In this document: piece by piece, positions 39,391 to 49,134 of the stretch
Position numbering within the stretch: position 1 is the stretch's first letter
Layout: every line of letters begins with the position of its first letter
Source of the DNA: Candidatus Hepatincola sp. Av
GTDB lineage: Bacteria > Pseudomonadota > Alphaproteobacteria > WRAU01 > Hepatincolaceae
Length of the DNA stretch: 64,000 nt
Reading direction: 5' to 3'
Assembly (NCBI GenBank): GCA_023518375.1
Contig: CP068450.1
Location: 248,001-312,000 of the forward strand
Translations under genes and position numbers: made by a program
The notes under the pieces: generated by a model
What the model was told of the DNA's origin: nothing
Databases searched by the model: none
The model's input: only the letters and a program-made list of their open reading frames with translations

Positions 39391-42300
39391 ATGAAACAAT
39401 TTATTCATTTAAGGTGCCATACTAATTACTCTGTAGGTGAAGGGCTTTTAAACATTTCAAGGCTTTTAGATTCCTGTATAGAGCATAATTTTCCTGCTAT
39501 TGCGGTAACAGATACCGGCAATATGTTTGGTGTTAGAGAGTTCTCTAATAAAATGATTAGTAAAGGAGTGCAACCTATTATTGGTTTTCAGATCTTGGTA
39601 GAATATGAAAACTTTCAAGGTAATTTTGTTTTACTAGCTAAAGATTTAAACGGATACAAAAATTTACTAAAACTGCATAAGTATGCTTATAAAAATAAAG
39701 TAAGTCAAAAGTTAGATTTTCCAACTATAAGTTTTCAAGAATTACTGGAACACATTAGTAATTTAGTGGTTTTAACCGGTGGTATAGATGGTATTTTAGC
39801 TAAAATTTTACAAGCAAATGCTAAAGACAAAGCCGAATTAATGTTAGATCTACTAATTCAACGTATAGGGAGCGACCTATACATAGAATTAAACCGTTTT
39901 TTCACTCAAGAAGATAGGGAACTAGAAGATAGCTTTTTAAAACTGGCTCTTAAAAAACAAATTCCTATAGTAGCAACTAATAATGTTACTTTTTTAGAAA
40001 AAGAAGATTTTGAAGTTGCTGATATTTTATTATGTATTGGGCAAGGCGTTCAGCAAAAAGAAGATCGACGCAAGAAAGCCTTAGAACATAGCTATTTAAA
40101 GTCTTCAGAAGAAATGATAGAGTTATTTAAAGACTTACCCGAAGCCATAGAAAATACTGTAAATATTGCCCAAAAATGTTGCTTTTTTATTAATAAGCAA
40201 CCTTTATCTTTACCACAATTTAGTAATAACGAAGAAGAATTCATTATTCAAGAAGCCAATGCTGGTTTACGAAAACGGCTACAAAGTGAAGTATACCCAC
40301 ATATAGAAGAAAGTAAAAAAGCTGAAGCTGCCAAGTACTACCAAGAACGTTTAGATTTTGAATTAAGTATTATTAATAATATGGGTTTCTGTGGTTATTT
40401 TTTAATAGTATCAGATTTTATTAAATGGGCGAAATCCCATGATATTCCGGTAGGACCAGGTAGAGGTTCAGGAGCAGGATCGCTAGTTGCATGGTGTTTG
40501 TTAATTACAGATGTGAATCCTATAAAATTTAATTTAATTTTTGAAAGGTTTTTAAACCCTGAAAGAATATCTATGCCCGACTTTGATATAGATTTTTGCC
40601 ACGACCACCGAGATGAAGTAATAGACTATGTTAAAGATAGGTATGGCATAGACAAAGTTGCCCATATTATTACCTTTGGTACTTTACAAGCAAAAGCAGC
40701 CATTAAAGATGTAGGAAGAACTATGGGGCTAAGGTATTCTGAAGTAGACCAACTAACTAAAAAGATTCCTTACTCGCCACCATCTGTGCCATTAAACTTA
40801 GCAAAAATTTTGAAAGAAAATGCTCCATTACAACAAGAAATGAAAGAAAAAGAGCATATAAACAAACTCTTTCAGGTAGCACTGAAGTTAGAAGGTATGT
40901 ATAGAAATATTTCTACTCATGCGGCCGGAGTAGTAATTTCTAAACAACCGCTAGATGAAGTAGTACCATTATTTTATGATTCAGAAGATGGTATAGGATC
41001 TGTTGGTTTTTCTATGAAGTATATAGAAGATGTAGGTTTAGTAAAGTTTGACTTCCTAGCTTTAAAGGCTTTAACCATTATTAAAGATGCACTAAAAACT
41101 GTAGAGGAAAGTGAAAAAATTACCATTGACCTGTTAAATATTAATTATGAAGACCCAAAAATATTAGAGCTTTTTATTAAAGGAGAAACTTTAGGAGTTT
41201 TTCAGTTAGAAAGTAGGGGTATGACAGATGTAACCAAGCAGCTAAAACCAGATCATTTTGAAGATATTATTGCCATTATAGCATTATACCGCCCTGGACC
41301 AATGGATAATATTCCATTATATCTTAATAATAAAAAAGCCAAGAAAATAGATTGTTTGCACCCTAAAATGGTAGATATTCTAAGGGAAACCTATGGAATT
41401 ATGATCTACCAAGAGCAAGTAATGCAGGTAGCTCAGGTAATTGCTGGCTATACGCTAGGTGGAGCCGATATTCTAAGAAGAGCAATGGGAAAAAAAGACC
41501 CTGTTGAAATGCAAAAACAAAGGGTAATTTTTATTGCTGGAGCTAAGCAACATAATGATATTGAAGCTAATTTAGCAGGGCAAATTTTTGACTTAATAGA
41601 AAAGTTTGCTGGCTATGGTTTTAATAAATCTCATGCCGTGGCCTATGCGTTAATTTCATGGCAAGCAGCTTATTTAAAGGCTTATTATCCAACGGAATTT
41701 TTAGCCTCTAGCATGAGTGCCGATATGCGTTCTAATAATAAATCATCTGAAAGGTTTTTAGAATTCATTGAAGAAGCTAAACATTATAATATTAAGCTAC
41801 TTACGCCCTCGGTTAATTGCCCTGCTGTAAAGTTTGCAATAGAGCTAGATGATAATGGTAATAAGGCTATTCGTTATTCTTTATTAGCTTTAAAAGGAGT
41901 AGGAGAACCCTTAGTTCATGCCTTAGTAAATAGTGTTAGCAAACATGGTCAGTTTACTTCAATTGAAAATTTTTTAGAAAGAATAGAACCAAAATATATT
42001 AATAAAAAACAATTAGAAGCATTAATTAAAAGTGGAGCCTTTGATTCGGTATATACAAACCGTAATACTTTATTTCAAAATATTGAAGCCATGATAAACT
42101 TTAACAATAATATATTTGAAGATAAAACTTCCAACCAAATCAACTTGTTTGATGTTCAAGAAAATAAAAATTTATTAACTCTAGTTCAATATGAAGATTG
42201 GGATACAGTAACAAAAAGTGAAAATGAATTAGAAATTGCTAATTACTTTTTATCTTCCCACCCATTAAGTGAGTTTAATGATATTCTCATAGCACAAAAG

Positions 42301-42906
42301 GTAGATAGTTACAAAAGCATTCTTAATAGTAAAAAAAATAAGGGGTTTACCGCAGGCTACTTAATGAAAATTAGTAGTTCTAAATCTAAAAGTGGTAATT
42401 TATTTGCTAATTTAACATTTTATGACCATAGCTCTATTTTTACAATTAGCTTATTTGGTAAGGCTTATGAAAAATATATAGGGCAAATTAAAGAACACAA
42501 ATGCTATATTGTAAAAACTGTAACTAAAAGAGACGAAAATGATACTAGGCTTTTTATAGATAGTATTGAAGAATTAACTACAAATTATAAAATTAAAAAT
42601 CTGGGGCGGCATAAACAAGAGGAAGTAGCAAACCTTAATAATACTAAAACTAATACGGCAATAAATAGCCTAGCAAATTTAAGCCAAGCAGATCCTAGTG
42701 TTACTAATATAGAACTTATTTTAGAAGAAACAAAATACCTAGATTACTTAAAAAATATACATATTCCCACAGGAAACACAAATTTACATTTATATGTAAA
42801 ACACAATAATAACTATATTAAATATTTTATAGAAAATATAGAATTACCTGCCAATATTATTCAGGAATTATCCCAAAAACAGGGCATAGTTATAAAAGTT
42901 CTATAG
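39391..42906 (+). CDS. dnaE: DNA polymerase III alpha subunit
   Basis: The 1171-residue replicative polymerase of the DnaE1 type. An N-terminal PHP domain (FIHLRCHTNYSVGEG) leads into the polymerase core. The catalytic acidic motif MPDFDIDF has D397, D399 and D401, preceded by PVGPGRGSGAGSLVAW. The helix-hairpin-helix region (residues about 830-900), the beta-clamp-binding segment (QINLFDV near 909-915) and the OB fold follow. Length is normal. Downstream of the lolCD genes as in other alphaproteobacteria. Confidence 0.97.
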   Translation: MKQFIHLRCHTNYSVGEGLLNISRLLDSCIEHNFPAIAVTDTGNMFGVREFSNKMISKGVQPIIGFQILVEYENFQGNFVLLAKDLNGYKNLLKLHKYAYKNKVSQKLDFPTISFQELLEHISNLVVLTGGIDGILAKILQANAKDKAELMLDLLIQRIGSDLYIELNRFFTQEDRELEDSFLKLALKKQIPIVATNNVTFLEKEDFEVADILLCIGQGVQQKEDRRKKALEHSYLKSSEEMIELFKDLPEAIENTVNIAQKCCFFINKQPLSLPQFSNNEEEFIIQEANAGLRKRLQSEVYPHIEESKKAEAAKYYQERLDFELSIINNMGFCGYFLIVSDFIKWAKSHDIPVGPGRGSGAGSLVAWCLLITDVNPIKFNLIFERFLNPERISMPDFDIDFCHDHRDEVIDYVKDRYGIDKVAHIITFGTLQAKAAIKDVGRTMGLRYSEVDQLTKKIPYSPPSVPLNLAKILKENAPLQQEMKEKEHINKLFQVALKLEGMYRNISTHAAGVVISKQPLDEVVPLFYDSEDGIGSVGFSMKYIEDVGLVKFDFLALKALTIIKDALKTVEESEKITIDLLNINYEDPKILELFIKGETLGVFQLESRGMTDVTKQLKPDHFEDIIAIIALYRPGPMDNIPLYLNNKKAKKIDCLHPKMVDILRETYGIMIYQEQVMQVAQVIAGYTLGGADILRRAMGKKDPVEMQKQRVIFIAGAKQHNDIEANLAGQIFDLIEKFAGYGFNKSHAVAYALISWQAAYLKAYYPTEFLASSMSADMRSNNKSSERFLEFIEEAKHYNIKLLTPSVNCPAVKFAIELDDNGNKAIRYSLLALKGVGEPLVHALVNSVSKHGQFTSIENFLERIEPKYINKKQLEALIKSGAFDSVYTNRNTLFQNIEAMINFNNNIFEDKTSNQINLFDVQENKNLLTLVQYEDWDTVTKSENELEIANYFLSSHPLSEFNDILIAQKVDSYKSILNSKKNKGFTAGYLMKISSSKSKSGNLFANLTFYDHSSIFTISLFGKAYEKYIGQIKEHKCYIVKTVTKRDENDTRLFIDSIEELTTNYKIKNLGRHKQEEVANLNNTKTNTAINSLANLSQADPSVTNIELILEETKYLDYLKNIHIPTGNTNLHLYVKHNNNYIKYFIENIELPANIIQELSQKQGIVIKVL

Positions 42907-43476
42907 GTTATCTTCTATAAGTTATTATTTAAGTTATTACTTATTACTATTCTATAAAAACTTTTCTATCCACAAACAACTTAGCTTTTATAATTTGTTT
43001 GTAAAATATGCCTTAGAATACACTAAAGTGCATAACAGTATGTTTAATATTATATATATTTTTTATCTTATATTTTCTTATGATCCATATATTTTCTAAA
43101 AATATGTATTAACCATGAATATATATATATATATGATACTAAGCATAAATTAAACTAAATAAACATAACAGTAGATACAAAAATTCTACAAATAAGAATA
43201 TACCTAGTAAACTTTACAGTTACCTAATGGTTCATTATTATTGAAATGGGCTGATTTCACAGTAAAGCTCTTACTTAAGGGAAACCTTACCTATAATTCA
43301 TAGGTAAAGTTATTAGTTTTTTTATATAAGTAATTAATTGAATTCATTATATTATAATTACCAATGTAATATAAAGTTTGATTAATTGTATGAAAGATAA
43401 TTATATTAACTAAAAAAGTTATATACAATTTTACTAAAATAAACGTTTAAGAATATTTTAGTAAAAAATTTAATAG
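42907..43476. other. gap of about 570 bases with hairpins
   Basis: No gene seen. A TA-dinucleotide run lies near 43118-43133. A hairpin, AACCTTACCTAT (43283-43294) with ATAGGTAAAGTT (43300-43311), one mismatch, is followed after five bases by seven T (43317-43323). It could end a dnaE readthrough transcript or a small RNA. Confidence 0.4.
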
Positions 43477-43511
43477 AAAAGGCTTTCCACAATTTTATTA
43501 TATGGAAAGCC
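43477..43511 (-). terminator. terminator of the Met/Lys-rich protein gene
   Basis: On the minus strand GGCTTTCCA (43511-43503) pairs with TGGAAAGCC (43489-43481), with a 13-base loop, followed by four T. It lies 36 bases past the stop at 43547. Confidence 0.75.
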
Positions 43512-43546
43512 TCACTGTTAAAACTAATATAGCTTTTTAAGGTGTT

Positions 43547-43993
43547 TTATCTACCCTGACCATGCATTTTAGACATTTTCTTATCAAGTTGACTAATATA
43601 AATTTTTCTGTCTTTTTGGCTAAGTTTAGATAAAACCTTAGCTTGATTATCAAAGAATTTATCCATGCCTTTACCCATTAGTTTTGTCATTTTGTCGGCG
43701 TTATTTTTGAAAGCTCTAGCATTAAAATCAGTGTCTGTGGCTATCATTTTCATTTCTTTTTTTAATTGCATCATTTGCTTACGATTATCCATCATGGTTT
43801 GTTTATCCATTTTAGCAAATTCGTCTTTTAAAATTTTTACTCCAGCCGCAGAACCACCAGCATTTTCAAATGATTTTAACATTTGATTCATTCTTTGTTC
43901 CATCATTTTAGACGACATACCGTCATTGTTGGCATATAAACCTGTAAAAGAGCAAAGTAGCCCTATAACTATAAGTCCTATAATTTTCTTCAT
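43547..43993 (-). CDS. periplasmic Met/Lys-rich helical protein (Spy/CpxP-like)
   Basis: A 148-residue exported protein: signal peptide MKKIIGLIVIGLLCSFTGLYA, then an all-helical, charged, Met-rich body (about 19 Met). A segment LSQKDRKIYISQLDKKM near residue 122 resembles the LTxxQ motifs of Spy/CpxP/zinc-sensor chaperones, which bind unfolded periplasmic proteins or metals under envelope stress. The similarity is by pattern and not certain. Monocistronic with its own terminator and an AGGAG ribosome site 10 bases upstream of the start. Confidence 0.7.
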   Translation of the reverse strand: MKKIIGLIVIGLLCSFTGLYANNDGMSSKMMEQRMNQMLKSFENAGGSAAGVKILKDEFAKMDKQTMMDNRKQMMQLKKEMKMIATDTDFNARAFKNNADKMTKLMGKGMDKFFDNQAKVLSKLSQKDRKIYISQLDKKMSKMHGQGR

Positions 43994-44310
43994 TGCAAGT
44001 CTCCTAAAAACACTTGTTATTTTTATAATTATTCATAGTGATATTTTATTATTACTATACATTAATGATATAATTTAAAAGGTGAATAAAATATTAATTT
44101 ATTTATATAAAATTATTTATATAATATGATGTAGTGTAACTAAAGGTTTTATAATGAATTTTGCAATTCAAGAACTAGGTGATAAAGTTAATATTAAGAA
44201 TTAAGAGTAGTAATTTAGTGCTATAAATAAGTAGTATTACAACTAGTTTTTAGCTATGATGTAATTAATATTTATAAATCTTATAAAAGAATTAAACTAA
44301 GGCAAGTAAT

Positions 44311-45342
44311 GTGAACTACTTAGAAAAATACGGTTTAGATAGTTTCTTTACACAACAACTTATTCATGAAAATATTAGTATTAGCCAAATTGCAAAAATT
44401 ATTGCTATTCATAAAAAATATTATGTAAGTATAAACAATCAGGGAAATATCATCAAAGCCCTTGCTAAAGGTAACTTATTGCACCACCTAGCTGTAAGTA
44501 ATGCCGACTTACCTCAAATAGGCGACTTTATTATATTAAAGAATCAAACAAGCCAGCCTAATGATGATTCTTTTTTTATTCAAAAAATATTACAAAGAAA
44601 AACAGTATTTAAACGTAAATTAGTTGGTAAAAAACAAGATGTCCAAATATTAGCAGTTAATGTAGACTATGTTTTTATGACAATGTCTTTAGATCATCAA
44701 TTTAACCTGAAAAGGCTAGAACGTTTTCTGTTGGCAACTTTTGATTCTAACATAATACCTATTATTATTTTAACTAAAGAAGACCTAACTCAAGATCCTA
44801 CAAGTTTTACCAAAGAAATTACTACTAATTTTCCCCATGTTACTACCATAGTAACTAGTATTTTGCAGCCCTTAAGTTTTAATCCTATTAAAGATTTACT
44901 AGTAAATAATAAAACTGCCGTGTTAGTAGGAGTTTCAGGTAGTGGAAAATCTACCATTACTAACATTTTATTAGAAAGTGAAGTACAAAAAGTAGGAGTT
45001 ATTTCTCAAGAGAAAAACAAGGGCAAACATACCACAACTCATCGGGAAATTTTTTTATTAAAAAGTGGGGGCTGTATTATAGATAGCCCTGGTATTAAAG
45101 AGTTTGGCTTATGGCTAGATAAAAACTATAATTTGAATGAAACTTTTGCCGATATTTTAGCAACTGCTAAATTATGTAAATTTCGTAATTGTACCCATCA
45201 AAATGAACCTGATTGTGCTATTCAAGCTAAAATTAAAACAGGTGAAATTACCCAAGAACATTTTAATAACTATCTTTATTTATTACAAGAACAACAAGCA
45301 GAAACACACAATCTTACAGGCAATGCTAAACGTAAAAAATAA
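44311..45342 (+). CDS. rsgA: ribosome biogenesis GTPase RsgA
   Basis: A 343-residue circularly permuted GTPase acting late in 30S maturation. An N-terminal OB fold (residues about 30-110) precedes the permuted G motifs: TKED (G4), then P-loop GVSGSGKST at residues 207-215, then DSPGI (G3). The C-terminal zinc finger is C289, C294, H296, C302. The start is GTG 44311, after AAGG. A 16-codon frame just upstream (44153-44203) is not credible. Confidence 0.95.
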   Translation: MNYLEKYGLDSFFTQQLIHENISISQIAKIIAIHKKYYVSINNQGNIIKALAKGNLLHHLAVSNADLPQIGDFIILKNQTSQPNDDSFFIQKILQRKTVFKRKLVGKKQDVQILAVNVDYVFMTMSLDHQFNLKRLERFLLATFDSNIIPIIILTKEDLTQDPTSFTKEITTNFPHVTTIVTSILQPLSFNPIKDLLVNNKTAVLVGVSGSGKSTITNILLESEVQKVGVISQEKNKGKHTTTHREIFLLKSGGCIIDSPGIKEFGLWLDKNYNLNETFADILATAKLCKFRNCTHQNEPDCAIQAKIKTGEITQEHFNNYLYLLQEQQAETHNLTGNAKRKK

Positions 45343-45366
45343 AGTATACTAAAGGAAAACTTATAT

Positions 45367-46500
45367 ATGGAAATTAGCAAAAAAATAACTAGGCTTTTTA
45401 TCTCTACTGGCTATTATCATAATTTAATTATTGCCACCTTAATAGAGCAAATATCTTTACCCAATGTAATGTATGAAGATTACCTAATTCTTAGTAGCAT
45501 CAGGCAAGATCTAGAAAAAAATTTACAAATGGTCAAGCTGTTAGGTTGTAATTTTACTCATACCTATTCTTTATCAAAAAAGCAGAAACCAGCTGATATG
45601 TTAGCAGAAAAGTGCCAAGGTTTAATTTTTGATGAAATTTATGCAGAACCCTTTACTTATTCTAGTTCTTATTTTAAAAAATATAGTAATACTAATACAA
45701 AGTATTATGGAGTACATGAAGGTTTAATGAGTTATGTACCCCCTTTACATAATACTAAAAGTATATTTGTTACCCAGTATTTATTGTTTCCTGAGTTATG
45801 TATTTATAATACAAAAGTAGTTAGTATAAACCGTGAAATTTTAAAAAAAAATCTAAGTAAAATATCGGTTAAACTTAAAACAAAATATGATGAAAAAAAT
45901 ATTCTTTTTATAGCAGGAACTGATAAGTTAACTAAGGAAGGTATTAAACAATTAATAAATTATTTTAATCTTCTTACAGATAAAGGTTATACAATTTATA
46001 TAAAAGATCATCCCCGTATACAAGTTGGGTGGAAAAATATAAGTTCTAGGTGCAAAAATCCTGAAAAAATTATTCCTATATCAGAAGATATAATTTTAGC
46101 AGAACAAATTCTTCCTATTATTAAGCCAAAAATGATTGTTGGTTTTAAATCAACATCTTTATTAGCAGGTTATTATTTTTATAATATTCCAACTTTTTGT
46201 ATATGGCAAAATACAAAAAGCCTTACTTATAAATTTATATCTGTAGAAAGAATAATGTATGCCATTCCACATCTAGAAGATTTCTTAAACCAAAACAAAT
46301 ATAATGCTTTAGAGTATTGTGATAATTACAGTTTTTTCTATTTAAGTACTTTTCAAAATTTATTAATAAAAGAAACTGGTTATCTACCTATTAAATTACA
46401 AATATATCTTAAATTATTTTTTAAAACTACTATTATAAAAAGTCTAAGAAGTTTTGTTAAAATTATCTATTATTTAATAAGATATAAATATTTACCATAA
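45367..46500 (+). CDS. sialyltransferase-like glycosyltransferase (polysialyltransferase family)
   Basis: A 377-residue protein resembling the bacterial alpha-2,8-polysialyltransferase/GT52 group. Supporting segments: N-terminal FISTGYYHNLIIATLIE, a central nucleotide-binding-like stretch ILFIAGTDKL, the basic motif YIKDHPR (the HP motif used by bacterial sialyltransferases for CMP binding), and IVGFKSTSLLAGYYFYNIPTF. The last 50 residues are basic and hydrophobic, suiting membrane association. It follows rsgA by 24 bases, with AAAGGA eight bases before ATG. Substrate unknown; it probably builds or modifies a surface glycan. The family call is moderate. Confidence 0.55.
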   Translation: MEISKKITRLFISTGYYHNLIIATLIEQISLPNVMYEDYLILSSIRQDLEKNLQMVKLLGCNFTHTYSLSKKQKPADMLAEKCQGLIFDEIYAEPFTYSSSYFKKYSNTNTKYYGVHEGLMSYVPPLHNTKSIFVTQYLLFPELCIYNTKVVSINREILKKNLSKISVKLKTKYDEKNILFIAGTDKLTKEGIKQLINYFNLLTDKGYTIYIKDHPRIQVGWKNISSRCKNPEKIIPISEDIILAEQILPIIKPKMIVGFKSTSLLAGYYFYNIPTFCIWQNTKSLTYKFISVERIMYAIPHLEDFLNQNKYNALEYCDNYSFFYLSTFQNLLIKETGYLPIKLQIYLKLFFKTTIIKSLRSFVKIIYYLIRYKYLP

Positions 46501-46647
46501 AAATAAATAATTATTTAACTGTTAAACTACTTTTTACTTTTAGTAAAAATAATAATAGCTTAGCTATTAGCACAGTTATTAAAAAGAATTTTTGTAACTC
46601 AAAAGATATTACAATTATTAAGGTTTAGTTTTAATTCTAAGCCTTTC

Positions 46648-46791
46648 TTAAGATGACCATTTTACAGGAAGGTTTAGAAGATTATCAGAAATGATAATAT
46701 CAGCTTCTGTCTTAAGATACTCACACCCATAACAAGTACCTATAATTACTTTAGTTTTTCTATTGTTTTTTACAACATAAAATGGAATTTT
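46648..46791 (-). pseudogene. remnant of a HAD-family phosphatase C-terminus
   Basis: On the minus strand 46791-46648 is open for 47 codons without a start codon. It reads VIIGTCYGCEYLKTEADIIISDNLLNLPVKW and then stops. This matches the pattern at the end of phosphoglycolate-phosphatase-like HAD enzymes, where a GxxYGxxxxL-xxAD-xxIxDxxxLP stretch closes the domain. The upstream two-thirds of such a gene are absent or unreadable. The rest of the 46501-47050 gap is AT-rich with nothing recognised. Confidence 0.4.
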
Positions 46792-47050
46792 TTATTTTTT
46801 ATATAAATAGTCTTTTTAATTAAAATGCAAAAATAACAGTATGAATACTTAAGTGTAAAAAATTTTTATAGCATCAACTTAAACCAATACTATATATAAT
46901 AAATATAATAAAGTATAACTTGATTATTAGTACATTATTTTATATTACTTTATATTGTTTTATTTTTTTATTGTGTTTTTGCCTTAAAACTTAGAATTAT
47001 ATATATTTTTTTACACTAAACTTTTAGCAAGATCTAAAAAGGATACAATT

Positions 47051-47506
47051 ATGAATAAAATTAACAAGATAGCTTTAACCAAGCTAAGGGGCTTTTTTAA
47101 TAATCCGCCTCAAGATATAATTGTTTGTACAGCAAATACAGCAGGGGAACCTAATGTAGCTCTTATGAATTCTTCTAGGATATTAGAAAATCAGGATATT
47201 GAATTTGAAATTAGTGAAACTGTTAGTTCACCATCTATTACTTTTCGTAATATTCAAGCAAATAAATATATTACTTTTATGGTAGTTAAGTCGGGCAAAA
47301 ATTCAAAAGAATATCAAGGTATAAGAATATATGCCAAAGTTATACAAATTCATACCACAGGTGAAAAGTTAGTAAAAATGCAAAACCTTATTAAAGAAAA
47401 ATTTGGTGAAGAAAAAGCTAATGAAATAGTAGCAACAGTTGTGTGCCAAATAAAGAAAATACGCCCACTAATAGATAGAGGGCAATCTTGGGAACATGGA
47501 ATATAA
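47051..47506 (+). CDS. pyridoxamine 5'-phosphate oxidase-like FMN-binding protein
   Basis: A 151-residue split-barrel flavin-binding protein. The opening (FFNNPPQDIIVCTANTAGEPNVALMNSSRILE) and a beta-rich middle (NKYITFMVVKSG, then YQGIRIYAKVIQI) are those of the PNPOx-like family. It lacks the features of PdxH itself and probably binds FMN or F420 in an unknown redox or detoxification role. The ribosome site AAAAGGA lies eight bases before ATG. It is the last gene before the CRISPR array. Confidence 0.75.
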   Translation: MNKINKIALTKLRGFFNNPPQDIIVCTANTAGEPNVALMNSSRILENQDIEFEISETVSSPSITFRNIQANKYITFMVVKSGKNSKEYQGIRIYAKVIQIHTTGEKLVKMQNLIKEKFGEEKANEIVATVVCQIKKIRPLIDRGQSWEHGI

Positions 47507-47579
47507 TTAATATTATATAAATTAACTATAATTAATTTACTTTAATCAACTATCCATAAATAAACCTAGTATAACTTCA

Positions 47580-47608
47580 TTGACAAAAATTAAATAATAT
47601 ATTATACA
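47580..47608 (+). promoter_or_regulatory. candidate promoter reading into the CRISPR array
   Basis: A consensus -35 TTGACA (47580-47585), 17 bases, then TATACA (47603-47608). A transcript starting near 47615 would run about 110 bases of AT-rich leader into the first repeat at 47725. The leader includes a small hairpin CCTTA-GTAA-TAAGG near 47642-47655. It supports plus-strand transcription of the array; the -10 matches only four of six positions. Confidence 0.45.
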
Positions 47609-47724
47609 TTTATTTATGGAATTTATTCCTTAAATTTCTCCCCTTAGTAATAAGGAGATTGAGAGGGTTTGTAGCTATTAAATAGCTAGTAGATAAGGCA
47701 AAACCTAGTTTTGACCCATCTTAC

Positions 47725-49017
47725 GTTCTAGTCCCCCCTCAAAGGGGGACTAGGCAGACCAATAGTCCGTAGCTAGTGTTTTTACAATGAGTTCTAGTCC
47801 CCCCTCAAAGGGGGGACTAGGCAGACCTTTATCATTTTGCGTATTTCTTTAAGCTCTGTTCTAGTCCCCCCTCAAAGGGGGACTAGGCAGACCAAAGCAT
47901 TTGAGTTAATGGTTGCCACAGAAGTTCTAGTCCCCCCTCAAAGGGGGACTAGGCAGACCCTAAAACTAATTTTGTTGCTTAAAGATTATGTTCTAGTCCC
48001 CCCTCAAAGGGGGACTAGGCAGACCCACAAAATTTGAATTCATAATATCTACATTGTTCTAGTCCCCCCTCAAAGGGGGACTAGGCAGACCGCATTCTCT
48101 CAAGTAGTTCTTTTATTTTTAGTTCTAGTCCCCCCTCAAAGGGGGACTAGGCAGACCTGGTGGGGGCTGGCTCTAATATCTTAATACGTTCTAGTCCCCC
48201 CTCAAAGGGGGACTAGGCAGACCGTATTATGCTTTGACATTTTGTTCCTCTATGTTCTAGTCCCCCCTCAAAGGGGGACTAGGCAGACCATTCATCGCAC
48301 TTCCTTTTTTACTTTGTGTGTTCTAGTCCCCCCTCAAAGGGGGACTAGGCAGACCCGTTATCAATCAAGGTTATTGTTTTTATTTGTTCTAGTCCCCCCT
48401 CAAAGGGGGACTAGGCAGACCTCAGCACTATCGCTTAATGATTGGTATATTGTTCTAGTCCCCCCTCAAAGGGGGACTAGGCAGACCATTGCTCTTTAGT
48501 TAGCTGTGGTCTTTCCTGTTCTAGTCCCCCCTCAAAGGGGGACTAGGCAGACCGTTGATTTTGAGTTGGTGTTTCGGTTTTAAGTTCTAGTCCCCCCTCA
48601 AAGGGGGACTAGGCAGACCTCGTTAATCGAGTAGCTTATAATATTTGTAAGTTCTAGTCCCCCCTCAAAGGGGGACTAGGCAGACCTTGGTAGTCTGTTA
48701 TATGTTGCTGTTAGCCGTTCTAGTCCCCCCTCAAAGGGGGACTAGGCAGACCTAATGAAAATCATGTTTTAATAATTCTTTTGTTCTAGTCCCCCCTCAA
48801 AGGGGGACTAGGCAGACCATGAATTTTATTTCTCCTGTTAGTTTGTTAAGTTCTAGTCCCCCCTCAAAGGGGGACTAGGCAGACCCTACTTTCACAAAGG
48901 ATAACTGTGTTTGGAGTTCTAGTCCCCCCTCAAAGGGGGACTAGGCAGACCTACTAGGAAGCCATGCTTAAAGCTTGTGCCGTTCTAGTCCCCCCTCAAA
49001 GGGGGACTAGGCAGACC
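47725..49017. CRISPR. CRISPR array, 20 repeats and 19 spacers, probable type VI
   Basis: Twenty repeats of 36 nt, starting at 47725, 47791, 47858, 47924, 47990, 48056, 48122, 48188, 48254, 48320, 48386, 48452, 48518, 48584, 48651, 48717, 48783, 48850, 48916 and 48982. All look identical except the second, which has one extra G (37 nt). The repeat holds a 10-bp stem, CTAGTCCCCC with GGGGGACTAG, a six-base loop (CTCAAA), a 5' GTT and a 3' tail GCAGACC; it is far more GC-rich than the genome. The 19 spacers are all different: 17 of 30 nt and two of 31 nt (48620-48650 and 48819-48849). Repeat length, spacer length and the single strong stem fit type VI crRNAs. Frames through the repeats are artefacts. 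Confidence 0.98.
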
Positions 49018-49134
49018 TATATAAAATGTGCTAATGTTTTTATGTTGAATTAATAGTTATTGCAAAGAAAGATATGATTCTTTAAAATTGTTAGATATAT
49101 AATTAATATTGTCTAAAAATTTTAAAGAAGGAAT

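Noticed and set aside
44153-44203. 16-codon frame before rsgA
   Set aside because: Too short, no clear ribosome site and no conservation that can be judged from this sequence.
47837-48499. Open frames through the CRISPR array encoding repeated VLVPPQRGTRQT units
   Set aside because: They arise only because repeat plus spacer is often a multiple of three; the period matches the array exactly and no ribosome site is present.
47761-48981. Spacers matching genes within this window (self-targeting)
   Set aside because: No match was noticed by eye, but a full search could not be run, so this is not evidence of absence.
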